Assembly: GCA_035625725.1 (NCBI GenBank)
Contig: DASPPB010000030.1
Coordinates: forward strand, 1 to 12,347
Reading direction: 5' to 3'
DNA length: 12,347 bases
Origin: GJ-E10 sp035625725
GTDB taxonomy: Bacteria; Pseudomonadota; Gammaproteobacteria; Burkholderiales; Burkholderiaceae_F
This document shows positions 5,029 to 12,086 of the stretch, in pieces; the first letter of the stretch is position 1, and every line of letters starts with the position of its first letter. The notes beneath the pieces were generated by a model that saw nothing but the letters and a program-made list of their open reading frames with translations, ran no database searches and was not told the DNA's origin. Made by a program: the position numbers and the translations under genes.

Positions 5029-6270
5029 ATGCACACGACCGGGATCGGATCCAACAATTGGTGGTACCTGCAGCAGGGCGGCGGCGCACAAGCGAACTCC
5101 AGCGCGCAAGGCGCGGCCGCGGGCTCGTCCCAGGCCACAGATAACGACGGCGACAACGATGGAAGCGGCAGCGCGCAAGGCGCACAGGGGTTTCCGTCCT
5201 TCATGGGCGCCCTGTTCCAGGCCTTGGGACAGCTCGTGGGTAGTGCCTCTGCAAACGCGGGCTCCTCGAGCAACACTTCGAGCAGCGCCAGCACGGCTGC
5301 CTCGACGACGGGCACCTCGACGGGCGCAACCACCGGCAGCGCAAGCGCTTCGCAGTCGGCACCCAATTCGGGTAGCACGGCGTCGGACTCGGGCGCCAAT
5401 TCCATGGCTGCGGTGCTAAGCGCAATGCAAACCTTTTTGGACGATCTCTTTGCCGCGCTGCGCGGCGCCGCGAACAACGCCGGGGGCTGGCAAGGCGGCA
5501 CGGGGAGCAATGGCAACGGCGATGCACTCGGCACCAGTGGCAGCGCTGCGCCTGCAAGCCAAACCGTGTCGACTTCGACATCCTCGAGCGGTGCGACAAC
5601 CGGCACCGCTGCCGCCGCAGGGGTGAGCACCTCGAATTCCACGAATGCGGCCAGCGTCGCGTCGAGTTCCGGCACAACGACTTCGGCGGGCAGCACGACG
5701 GGCACTGCGGCCACCAGCACGGGGAGCAGCGCCAGCACATCGACGAGCGCCACGACGAGCGCCGCGACGAGCGCCGCGACGAGCGACGCTTCCGCCAACA
5801 CCAATTTGGCAACGGCCGACTCGAGCCAAACGGGTACTTCGCACCATCATCATCATCACCACCATCACCGCGTCCAAGGTGCCTATGGCGGTGGCGGAGG
5901 CCTGGTGCAGATGCTGCAAAACCTCATTTCGCAACTGGGCGCCTCGACGCAGACCGGCTCATCGGGCTCGGCCGACTCGGGGTCCAGTAGTAGCGCGGCC
6001 ACGACCGGGGTGGCGAGCACGGCTGCAAGCGCTGTGAGTTCCGGCGCGAACGGCACGCCGACGACTGCGGCTGGCAGCTCGCTGTCGCGGCTGCAGCAGG
6101 ACTTTCAAGCGCTCGTAGGAGCCCTAAACCCCTCGGCGAGCAGCGCCGGGGGCTCGGCGCCCACCTTGCTTTCGTTCCTGCAAAACCTGGTCTCGGACTT
6201 GGGCGGCAGCTCCTCGTCCGGCGTCTCCTCGGGCGGGCAGACCGGATCGCTCGTCAATACGACGGCGTAG
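5029..6270 (+). CDS. Ser/Ala/Thr/Gly-rich low-complexity protein with amphipathic modules and a nine-His run
   Basis: 413 residues, no cysteine, no signal peptide, no membrane segment. The ATG follows GAGGG by eight bases. The N-terminus MHTTGIGSNNWWYLQQGGG leads into long disordered Ser/Thr/Ala/Gly tracts broken by five short amphipathic segments: 55-71 (FPSFMGALFQALGQLVG), 125-147 (with MQTFLDDLFAALRG), 291-305 (GLVQMLQNLISQLGA), 352-368 (LSRLQQDFQALVGALNP) and 378-393 (LLSFLQNLVSDLGG). The third and fifth share LxxxLQNLxSxLG, suggesting an internal repeat. Nine consecutive His fill 272-280, followed by a Gly run. The make-up (Gly/Ser-rich, Cys-free, leucine-rich helices) recalls harpins and other type III secreted helper proteins, but no secretion gene is present nearby and I do not claim homology. 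Surface, granule or metal-related roles are equally open. Its stop is five bases from the hrpA stop. Confidence 0.8.
   Translation: MHTTGIGSNNWWYLQQGGGAQANSSAQGAAAGSSQATDNDGDNDGSGSAQGAQGFPSFMGALFQALGQLVGSASANAGSSSNTSSSASTAASTTGTSTGATTGSASASQSAPNSGSTASDSGANSMAAVLSAMQTFLDDLFAALRGAANNAGGWQGGTGSNGNGDALGTSGSAAPASQTVSTSTSSSGATTGTAAAAGVSTSNSTNAASVASSSGTTTSAGSTTGTAATSTGSSASTSTSATTSAATSAATSDASANTNLATADSSQTGTSHHHHHHHHHRVQGAYGGGGGLVQMLQNLISQLGASTQTGSSGSADSGSSSSAATTGVASTAASAVSSGANGTPTTAAGSSLSRLQQDFQALVGALNPSASSAGGSAPTLLSFLQNLVSDLGGSSSSGVSSGGQTGSLVNTTA
5742..5789 (+). repeat. 12-bp in-frame tandem repeat, four units
   Basis: Units gacgagcgccac, gacgagcgccgc, gacgagcgccgc and gacgagcgacgc follow head to tail inside the Ser-rich gene, the two middle ones identical. 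Because the period is a multiple of three, copy changes would lengthen or shorten the TSAA-type peptide without a frameshift. Confidence 0.85.
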
Positions 6271-6275
6271 CGCGC

Positions 6276-9200
6276 CTACGGACCCAGGCTCGCCCAGACC
6301 TTCTCCAGGCGCTTGACGCTCACGGGTACGCTCGTGCGCAGTTCCTGGGCGAAGAGCGATACGCGCAGCTCCTCGAGCAGCCAGCCAAATTCCTCCAGGC
6401 GCGCATCGCTCACACCTTTGCGCGCCGCCAACTCCCGCAGCCAGCGCGCCTGCAAGGGCATTAGCTCTCGCATGCGCGCCTGATCGCGGTGCGGATCGGC
6501 GTGCAGCTTCTCCAGGCGCAGCACGACCGCCTTGAGGTATCGCGGCAGCTGCGTCAAGGCCTGCGGCGGCGTATCGACCACGAAGCGACGCCCTAACAGG
6601 CGGGCGAGCTGCTGTTCGATGTCCGCGCGTGCGGCCTCGGCGCCGCGCAGTGTTGCGAGCTTGCGCTGCACGCCTACGGCTTCATCGACCACCTGTTCGG
6701 CCAGTCGGGCGAGCTCCTGCGCGATCAAAGTGAGCCGCCCGCGCGCCTCGTCCCTGCGCGCGAGAAACTGCGCGCGATCCGCGGGCCAGGGTTCGCTCAA
6801 GCACACGCGATCGAGCGCCGCCGTGGCGACTTGCGCGGAGAGCGGCTCCAGGCGCTGCATGGCCGCTACGCCCATCGCCCGCATCTGCACGGCTGCCAGC
6901 GACGAGAGGGACTTCTCCAGGCTCTGCAGCTGGGCTCTTAGTTGCAATTGAAACAAGCGGCGCAGTCCCAGGCGATGCGCCTCGTGCGCAGCCTGCGGGT
7001 CGTCGAAGACCTCCAGCGTGCAGTGCGTGCCCTGGTCCACCAGCGCCGGGTGGCCCGTCAGAGCCTGGCCGCCGCGGTGGATCTGCTGCGTATGCGAAAG
7101 CACACCGAAGTCCCAATCGGTGATGGCAGCGCTCGCTCCTGCCGGCTCTTGGGAGGCGCTCGCGGCGATCTCGCGAAAGCTGCTTTGCACCCGCGCGCCA
7201 AGCTCCGAACGCAGGGCCGCGAGATTTCGTCCCATCTCCAGTTGCCGGCCCGCTTCGTCGACGACCTTGAAATTCATGACGAGATGCGCGGGCAGCGTTT
7301 CGAGCCGAAAATCGCCGGGCGCGCAAACCACCGAAGCGTGCTCGCGCAAATCGGCGACGAGCGCCTGCACGAGCCCGACGGCGGGAGCCTCGGGCACGTC
7401 GGGGTGGCGCTCCAGGAACGCGGCCGCGTAGGCGGGCAGCGGCACACAGGCCCGGCGCAGTTTCTGCGGCAGGGACTTGAGCAGCTGCAGCACCTTTTCC
7501 TTGAGCATGCCGGCGACGAGCCACTCGCAGCGCGTTGCGTCGACCTGATTGAGCGCAAATAGCGGCACGGTGAGCGTTACCCCGTCGCGCGCCGCCCCCG
7601 GTTCGAAGTGGTAGGAAAGCGCCATTGCAACGCCGCGCATCGTGAGGCTCTTGGGAAAGAGCTGCGTGCCCGCCCCCGCGGCCTCGTGGCGCATGAGTTC
7701 CTCGCGCGAGAGAAACAGCAGTCGCGCATCTTCGCGCTCGGCTTGCATCCGCCAGCGCTCAAAGCTCGAGCCGTCGTAGACGTCGGCGGGCACCCGCTGG
7801 TCGTAGAACTGGAATATCTGTTCCTCGTCGACGAGTACGTCGGGGCGGCGCGTTCGGTGCTCGAGTTCGCGGATCTGCTCCAGTAGCTTTTGGTTGTGCA
7901 AGAAAAACGCGGCGCGCGACTCCCACTGGCCGGCCACCAGGGCCTCGCGCAAAAAGATCTGCCGCGCGTGCCGCGCGTCGATCGGGCCGTAGGCCACGCG
8001 CCGCTGCGCATACACGGACAACCCGTAGAGCGTTGCGCGCTCGAATGCGACCGCTTGCGCAGTGCGCTTTTCCCAGTGGGGGTCGCTATAGGACTTTTTG
8101 AGCAGGTGCGCACCCACCTGCTCGATCCACTTCGGATCGACCTCGGCCACCGTGCGCGCAAAGACGCGGGAGGTCTCCACGAGCTCGGCCGCGACCACCC
8201 AGCGCGCGGTCTTGCGCGCGCGCACCGAACCCGGCCAGAGCTGAAAGCGAATGCCCCGCGCACCCAGAAAAGGCGCCGCACGCCGCTCGGTCGAATCCGT
8301 CTCCGAGGCCTTGCAGCCCACGTTGCCCAGCAGGCCCGAGAGCAGCGCCCGGTGCACCTGCTCGTAGGTCGCCGCGGAGGCGTTCACGCGCCAGCCCTGC
8401 TCGGCCACGATCTGGTGCAGCTGCGCATGCACGTCGTTCCACTCACGCAGCCGCCGGCCGTTGATGAAATCCCGGCGCAGCTCCTCGGCCAGGCGGCGGT
8501 TGGACTTCTTGTGCTCGACGCGCTGCTGCAGATCGGTCCAGAGGCGCACGAAGGTGAGGAAATCCGAACGCTCGTCGGCATAGCGCCGGTGGGCCTGGTC
8601 GGCGGCCTGCTGCATCTCGAGGGGACGCTCGCGCGGGTCCTGCACGGAGAGGGCCGCGGCGATGATGAGCGCCTCGTGCAGACAGTGCTGCTCGCGCGCG
8701 GCAAGCAAGATGCGCCCTATGCGGGGGTCGACCGGCAATTGCGCCAGATCGCGCCCGATGTCGGTGAGTTCGCGCTTCTCGTCGACCGCGCCCAGTTCGG
8801 CAAGCAGCTGATAGCCATCGGCGATGGCCCGCGGCGGCGGCGCGTCGAGGAAGGGAAACTGCTCGGGATCGCCCAGCCCGTGGGCGCCCATGCGCAAAAT
8901 GACCGCGGCCAGCGACGAGCGCAGCACCTCCGGGTCGCTAAACGCCGGCCGCTTGGCCCAGTCGGCCTCCGCATACAGGCGGATGCACACGCCCGCGGCG
9001 AGGCGACCGCAGCGGCCTGCACGCTGGTTGGCGGCAGCGCGCGAAATGGGCTCGACGCGCAGCTGCTCGACCTTGTTGCGATAGCTGTAGCGCTTGACGC
9101 GCGCCAGCCCCGAATCGACAACGAAGCGGATGCCGGGGACGGTGAGCGAGGTCTCGGCAATATTGGTCGCCAGCACGATGCGCCGCCCCGCCGGCGGGCG

Positions 9201-10100
9201 GAAGACCCGCTCCTGATCGCTCGTCGACAGGCGGGCGAAGAGCGGCAGAATTTCGGTGGCCGGCGGGTGATGCTTGCGCAAAGCCTCGGCCACCTCGCGG
9301 ATCTCGCGCTCGCCGGGCAAAAACACGAGAACGTCGCCGCGCCCAAGGCCGACCAGCTCATCGACCGCATCCAAAATGGCCTGCGCCAGCGTCTTGGGTT
9401 CCTTCGGCGCCTCGGGCGCGCCCGAGCCGGAGGCGCGCGCGGGCGCCGATTCGGCGTCCTCGTAGGGCCGGTAGCGGATCTGCACATCGAACAGCCGCCC
9501 GGATACCTGCAGCACGGGCGCCGGGGAGCCAGGGGCTCCCAGATGCTGCGCGAAGCGCTCCGCATCGATCGTGGCCGAGGTCACGATCAGCTTGAGGTCC
9601 GGCCGGCGCGGCAGCAACTGGCGCAGGTAGCCCAGCAAAAAATCGATGTTCAGGCTGCGCTCGTGCGCCTCGTCGACGATGATCGTGTCGTAGGCGAGAA
9701 GCTTGGGGTCCGAATGCGTCTCCGCGAGGAGGATCCCGTCGGTCATGAGCTTGATGCGGGCGCCGGGGCGGGTCTGGTCGGAAAAGCGCACCTTGAAGCC
9801 GACCAACTCACCCAGGGGGGTTTGCAGCTCCTGGGCGATGCGTCGCGCGACACTCGAGGCCGCAATGCGCCGCGGCTGGGTGTGCCCGATCAGGCGAGGC
9901 TTGCCGCGGCCCAGCGCAAGGCAGATCTTGGGCAGTTGCGTCGTTTTGCCCGAACCGGTCTCGCCGCAAATGATGACGACCTGGTGCGAGGCGATCGCTT
10001 GCGCGATCTCCGCGCGCCGGGCGCTGATGGGCAGATCCTCGTCGAAGGCAATCGACGGCTCCAGGGAGCCGGCACCCGGGTTGGCAAAGGCGGTTGGCAA
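6276..10100 (-). CDS. hrpA: ATP-dependent RNA helicase HrpA (DEAH box)
   Basis: About 1274 residues. HrpA is a cytosolic 3'-to-5' RNA helicase that in E. coli rescues stalled or collided ribosomes and processes fimbrial mRNA. Visible motifs: Walker A GETGSGKTT (46-54), TQPRRIA (74-80), DEAH (143-146), SAT (175-177), ATNIAETSLT (311-320) and QRAGRCGR (359-366), then HA2/OB-type regions and the long C-terminal DUF3418 part ending VKRLEKVWASLGP. A low-complexity insert (213-237, Ala/Pro/Glu-rich) lies before the second RecA domain. The frame stays open to 10775 inside argA, but that extension is an antisense artefact. The only usable start after the argA gap is TTG at 10100; it lacks a clear ribosome-binding site, so the N-terminus is uncertain by some residues. 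Length agrees with the 1300-residue E. coli protein. Confidence 0.93.
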   Translation of the reverse strand: MPTAFANPGAGSLEPSIAFDEDLPISARRAEIAQAIASHQVVIICGETGSGKTTQLPKICLALGRGKPRLIGHTQPRRIAASSVARRIAQELQTPLGELVGFKVRFSDQTRPGARIKLMTDGILLAETHSDPKLLAYDTIIVDEAHERSLNIDFLLGYLRQLLPRRPDLKLIVTSATIDAERFAQHLGAPGSPAPVLQVSGRLFDVQIRYRPYEDAESAPARASGSGAPEAPKEPKTLAQAILDAVDELVGLGRGDVLVFLPGEREIREVAEALRKHHPPATEILPLFARLSTSDQERVFRPPAGRRIVLATNIAETSLTVPGIRFVVDSGLARVKRYSYRNKVEQLRVEPISRAAANQRAGRCGRLAAGVCIRLYAEADWAKRPAFSDPEVLRSSLAAVILRMGAHGLGDPEQFPFLDAPPPRAIADGYQLLAELGAVDEKRELTDIGRDLAQLPVDPRIGRILLAAREQHCLHEALIIAAALSVQDPRERPLEMQQAADQAHRRYADERSDFLTFVRLWTDLQQRVEHKKSNRRLAEELRRDFINGRRLREWNDVHAQLHQIVAEQGWRVNASAATYEQVHRALLSGLLGNVGCKASETDSTERRAAPFLGARGIRFQLWPGSVRARKTARWVVAAELVETSRVFARTVAEVDPKWIEQVGAHLLKKSYSDPHWEKRTAQAVAFERATLYGLSVYAQRRVAYGPIDARHARQIFLREALVAGQWESRAAFFLHNQKLLEQIRELEHRTRRPDVLVDEEQIFQFYDQRVPADVYDGSSFERWRMQAEREDARLLFLSREELMRHEAAGAGTQLFPKSLTMRGVAMALSYHFEPGAARDGVTLTVPLFALNQVDATRCEWLVAGMLKEKVLQLLKSLPQKLRRACVPLPAYAAAFLERHPDVPEAPAVGLVQALVADLREHASVVCAPGDFRLETLPAHLVMNFKVVDEAGRQLEMGRNLAALRSELGARVQSSFREIAASASQEPAGASAAITDWDFGVLSHTQQIHRGGQALTGHPALVDQGTHCTLEVFDDPQAAHEAHRLGLRRLFQLQLRAQLQSLEKSLSSLAAVQMRAMGVAAMQRLEPLSAQVATAALDRVCLSEPWPADRAQFLARRDEARGRLTLIAQELARLAEQVVDEAVGVQRKLATLRGAEAARADIEQQLARLLGRRFVVDTPPQALTQLPRYLKAVVLRLEKLHADPHRDQARMRELMPLQARWLRELAARKGVSDARLEEFGWLLEELRVSLFAQELRTSVPVSVKRLEKVWASLGP

Positions 10101-10142
10101 GCGATCGAGCTGCGCAGGTGAAGGGTTTGGGCCGGGGCGCGA

Positions 10143-10150
10143 AGTATACT
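10143..10150. promoter_or_regulatory. palindromic AGTATACT, shared -10 element for argA and hrpA
   Basis: TATACT reads on both strands: plus 10145-10150 and minus 10148-10143. On the plus strand the start would be near 10157, giving argA a leader of about 16 bases; on the minus strand near 10136, about 36 bases before the hrpA TTG. Neither side has a good -35 hexamer. The gap between the genes is only 72 bases, so both promoters must lie here. Confidence 0.5.
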
Positions 10151-10172
10151 TTTGGACGGCCGCCCGCGACCC

Positions 10173-11522
10173 ATGAACGACAACAGTACCCCGATCGACA
10201 CCGAAGCGCCTTCGCTTTCGCAAGCCCAGTTCGTCTCCTGGCTGCGTGAGGTCGCCCCCTACGTTCATGCCCATCGGGGACGCACGTTTGTGGTGGGCTT
10301 TGGCGGCGAACTGATCGAAGACGGCCGGCTCAACGCGCTCGTGCACGATCTGTCCTTGCTCCAGGCAATGGGTATCCGCCTGGTGCTGGTGCACGGTTCG
10401 CGCCCCCAGGTGCAGCGACTGCTCGCGCTGCGGCAGGTGCCGGCGCGCTTTGCCGGACCTTTGCGCATCACCGACGCCGAGTCGCTCGAGTGCGTCAAGG
10501 AGGCCGCGGGCGGCATACGCCTGGGCATCGAGGCCGCCTTCTCCCAGGGGCTGCCCAACACGCCGATGGCCAACAGCCGCATTCGCATCGTCAGCGGCAA
10601 CTTCGTCGTGGCGCGCCCCGTGGGCATTCTCGAGGGCGTGGACCTGCTGCACACGGGGGTCGTGCGCAAGATCGACGTGGAGGCGATTCGCGCCAGCCTG
10701 GACAACGGCTCGCTCGTGCTGCTGCCGCCGCTGGGGTTTTCGCCCACGGGCGAGGCATTCAACATGACCATGCAAGACGTCGCGGCCAGCGCGGCGGTGG
10801 CCCTGAAGGCGGACAAATTCATCCTGTTAAGCGACACGCACGGCGTGCAGAGTCGCAACGGGGAGCTGCATTCGGAGCTCTCGGTGGCCGATGCCGAGCG
10901 CATGATCGCGGCCAAAGAGATCGATCCGGACTGCGAGGGGGAGCTCGCGTACCTGCTCAAGGCCATTCGCGGCGGCGTTTCTCGTGCCCACTTGATCCCG
11001 GCCCAGCTCGACGGGGCCCTGCTCGTGGACTTGTTCACGCACAGCGGCGTGGGCACGATGCTCACGCCCAGCGACCTGGAATCGCTGCGCGAGGCAACCG
11101 CCGATGACCTGGGCGGCATCTTGCGCCTGATCGCGCCCCTGGAGGACGACGGCACCCTGGTCAAGCGGCCGCGCGAGTTCATCGAGCGCGAGATTGGCCA
11201 GTTCTCGGTGCTCGAGCACGACGGCGTGATCTTCGGCTGCGCGGCGCTCTTTGCTTCGCCCAACGAACAGATCGGCGAGATGGCTTGCCTGACGGTGCAC
11301 CCCGAGGAGCGCGAGTTGGGCGATGGCGAGCGGCTGCTTCGGCGCATCGAGAGCCGTGCCCGCGCGCTGGGTCTGAAGCGGCTGTTCGTGCTCACGACCC
11401 GCACCATGCACTGGTTTCTCAAGCGCGGGTTTACCGTCGCGACGATCGACGATTTGCCAGCCAAGCGCCAGGGCCTGTACAACTGGCAGCGGCGCTCGCA
11501 GATCCTGATCAAGACGCTTTGA
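10173..11522 (+). CDS. argA: N-acetylglutamate synthase (amino-acid N-acetyltransferase)
   Basis: 449 residues. ArgA acetylates L-glutamate with acetyl-CoA, the first and usually arginine-inhibited step of arginine synthesis in the cytosol. The N-terminal amino-acid-kinase-like domain (about 20-290) shows FVVGFGGELIEDG (39-51), LVLVHGSRPQV (70-80) and the FSPTGEAFNM region; it binds arginine rather than catalysing. The C-terminal GNAT domain shows the acetyl-CoA loop VHPEERELGDG (375-385) and ends with the ArgA-typical YNWQRRSQILIKTL. E. coli ArgA has 443 residues, so it is full length. An in-frame TTG at 10152 would add seven residues but lies at or before the likely transcription start; the ATG at 10173 is therefore chosen although it has no Shine-Dalgarno. 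yggX follows after 31 bases, so the two are probably one operon. Confidence 0.95.
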   Translation: MNDNSTPIDTEAPSLSQAQFVSWLREVAPYVHAHRGRTFVVGFGGELIEDGRLNALVHDLSLLQAMGIRLVLVHGSRPQVQRLLALRQVPARFAGPLRITDAESLECVKEAAGGIRLGIEAAFSQGLPNTPMANSRIRIVSGNFVVARPVGILEGVDLLHTGVVRKIDVEAIRASLDNGSLVLLPPLGFSPTGEAFNMTMQDVAASAAVALKADKFILLSDTHGVQSRNGELHSELSVADAERMIAAKEIDPDCEGELAYLLKAIRGGVSRAHLIPAQLDGALLVDLFTHSGVGTMLTPSDLESLREATADDLGGILRLIAPLEDDGTLVKRPREFIEREIGQFSVLEHDGVIFGCAALFASPNEQIGEMACLTVHPEERELGDGERLLRRIESRARALGLKRLFVLTTRTMHWFLKRGFTVATIDDLPAKRQGLYNWQRRSQILIKTL

Positions 11523-11553
11523 TCGCATCGCAGAGCATTGGAGAGGTCAATTC

Positions 11554-11823
11554 ATGGCACGCATGGTCCATTGCATCAAGCTCGGACGCGAGTCCGAAGG
11601 GCTGGATTTTCCGCCCGTACCCGGCGCGATCGGAAAGCGGATCTTCGAGAACGTCTCCAAAGAAGCCTGGCAGCAGTGGCAGCGCCACCAAACCATGCTG
11701 GTCAATGAAAACCGCCTGAACCTCGCCGACGCGCGCGCGCGCGAGTACCTGCGCACGCAGATGGAGGAATATTTCTTCGGTGCGGGAGGCGACACTCCCG
11801 CGGGCTACGTTCCACCACGCTAG
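11554..11823 (+). CDS. yggX: probable Fe(2+)-trafficking / oxidative damage protection protein
   Basis: 89 residues, the family's normal size. YggX protects iron-sulfur clusters against oxidants and is thought to hand over or chelate ferrous iron in the cytosol. Landmarks match the E. coli protein: Cys7 in MARMVHCIKLGRESEG, FPPVPGAIGKRIFENVSKEAW, and the central WQQWQRHQTMLVNENRLNL, followed by a helix to YFFG and GYVPP at the end. The ATG at 11554 is preceded by GGAGAGG with a seven-base gap. It lies 31 bases after argA with no promoter or terminator between them, so co-transcription is likely. The last coding codons contain a perfect 7-bp hairpin (11782-11801). Confidence 0.96.
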   Translation: MARMVHCIKLGRESEGLDFPPVPGAIGKRIFENVSKEAWQQWQRHQTMLVNENRLNLADARAREYLRTQMEEYFFGAGGDTPAGYVPPR

Positions 11824-11829
11824 GCGGCG

Positions 11830-11835
11830 TATACT
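11830..11835 (+). promoter_or_regulatory. candidate -10 element ahead of the TPP riboswitch
   Basis: TATACT lies just after the yggX stop and about 16 bases before the riboswitch P1 strand. The context GTATACTTT is identical to that at the argA promoter (10144-10152). As there, no good -35 is present at the expected distance, so strength and any activator need are unknown. Confidence 0.4.
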
Positions 11836-11850
11836 TTCGTTGCACTAAAA

Positions 11851-11993
11851 CGCTAGGGGTCCCGCACAAATCCGCGACGCGTTCGCGGTCTGCTGCCGGG
11901 CACCGGAATCACAAGGAAGATTTCGGCGCTGGCAGCGGACGGGTGAGAAAGACCCTTGGAACCTGATCAAGTTAACTCTTGCGCAGGGAAGCG
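11851..11993 (+). ncRNA. TPP (THI-box) riboswitch aptamer
   Basis: The thiamine pyrophosphate-sensing elements are in order: P1 CGCT/AGCG (11851-11854, 11990-11993), P2 GGGTC/GACCC (11857-11861, 11951-11955), P3 base CCG/CGG, the pyrimidine-sensing TGAGA (11944-11948), P4 CCTG/CAGG (11962-11965, 11984-11987), P5 CAAG/CTTG (11968-11971, 11978-11981), and the conserved ACCTGATC and CAGGGAAG. The P3 arm is enlarged by about 75 bases that fold into further helices, for example CCGGAATC (11903-11910) with GATTTCGG (11919-11926) and CTGCC (11893-11897) with GGCAG (11931-11935). Variable P3 insertions are known in this class. The switch lies 94 bases before the start codon of a TonB-dependent receptor gene. 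Confidence 0.95.
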
Positions 11994-12048
11994 AATGCCC
12001 GCTCCTGTTTCGGGGGTCAGTCGTCCCCCACCATCGCAGTGCGAGCGG

Positions 12049-12077
12049 CCGCGCAACTCCCTGCCATCGTTGCGCGG
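12049..12077 (+). promoter_or_regulatory. ribosome-binding-site-sequestering hairpin (riboswitch expression platform)
   Basis: CCGCGCAAC (12049-12057) pairs perfectly with GTTGCGCGG (12069-12077) over an 11-base loop. The right arm covers the first two bases of the GGAGG ribosome-binding site (12076-12080). The loop contains TCCCTGC (12058-12064), the exact complement of GCAGGGA (11983-11989) in the aptamer's 3' strand, so the aptamer and this hairpin can be coupled. No T-tract follows, which favours control of translation over termination. A smaller hairpin GGGGG/CCCCC sits at 12012-12029. Confidence 0.55.
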
Positions 12078-12086
12078 AGGCACTCG

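Noticed and set aside
4664..5185. N-terminal extension of the MoCF-domain frame
   Set aside because: The extra residues do not resemble the family and would overlap the start of the divergent gene; TTG at 4663 has a good ribosome-binding site and begins at the conserved domain edge.
4983..5804. 273-codon minus-strand frame encoding a Val/Ala/Leu-rich, membrane-like product
   Set aside because: The hydrophobicity is the antisense image of Ser/Gly/Thr/Ala codons of the plus-strand gene; no start signal is present.
5842..5868. Nine-His run as a cloning tag or vector contamination
   Set aside because: It lies in the middle of a long natural low-complexity frame with no vector or protease-site sequence beside it.
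7890..10121. 743-codon plus-strand open frame
   Set aside because: Antisense shadow of hrpA, whose helicase motifs are unambiguous; composition is Arg/Gly/Leu-rich without any domain.
10265..11512. 415-codon minus-strand frame over argA
   Set aside because: Antisense to a full-length ArgA; Ser/Arg-rich with no recognisable domain.
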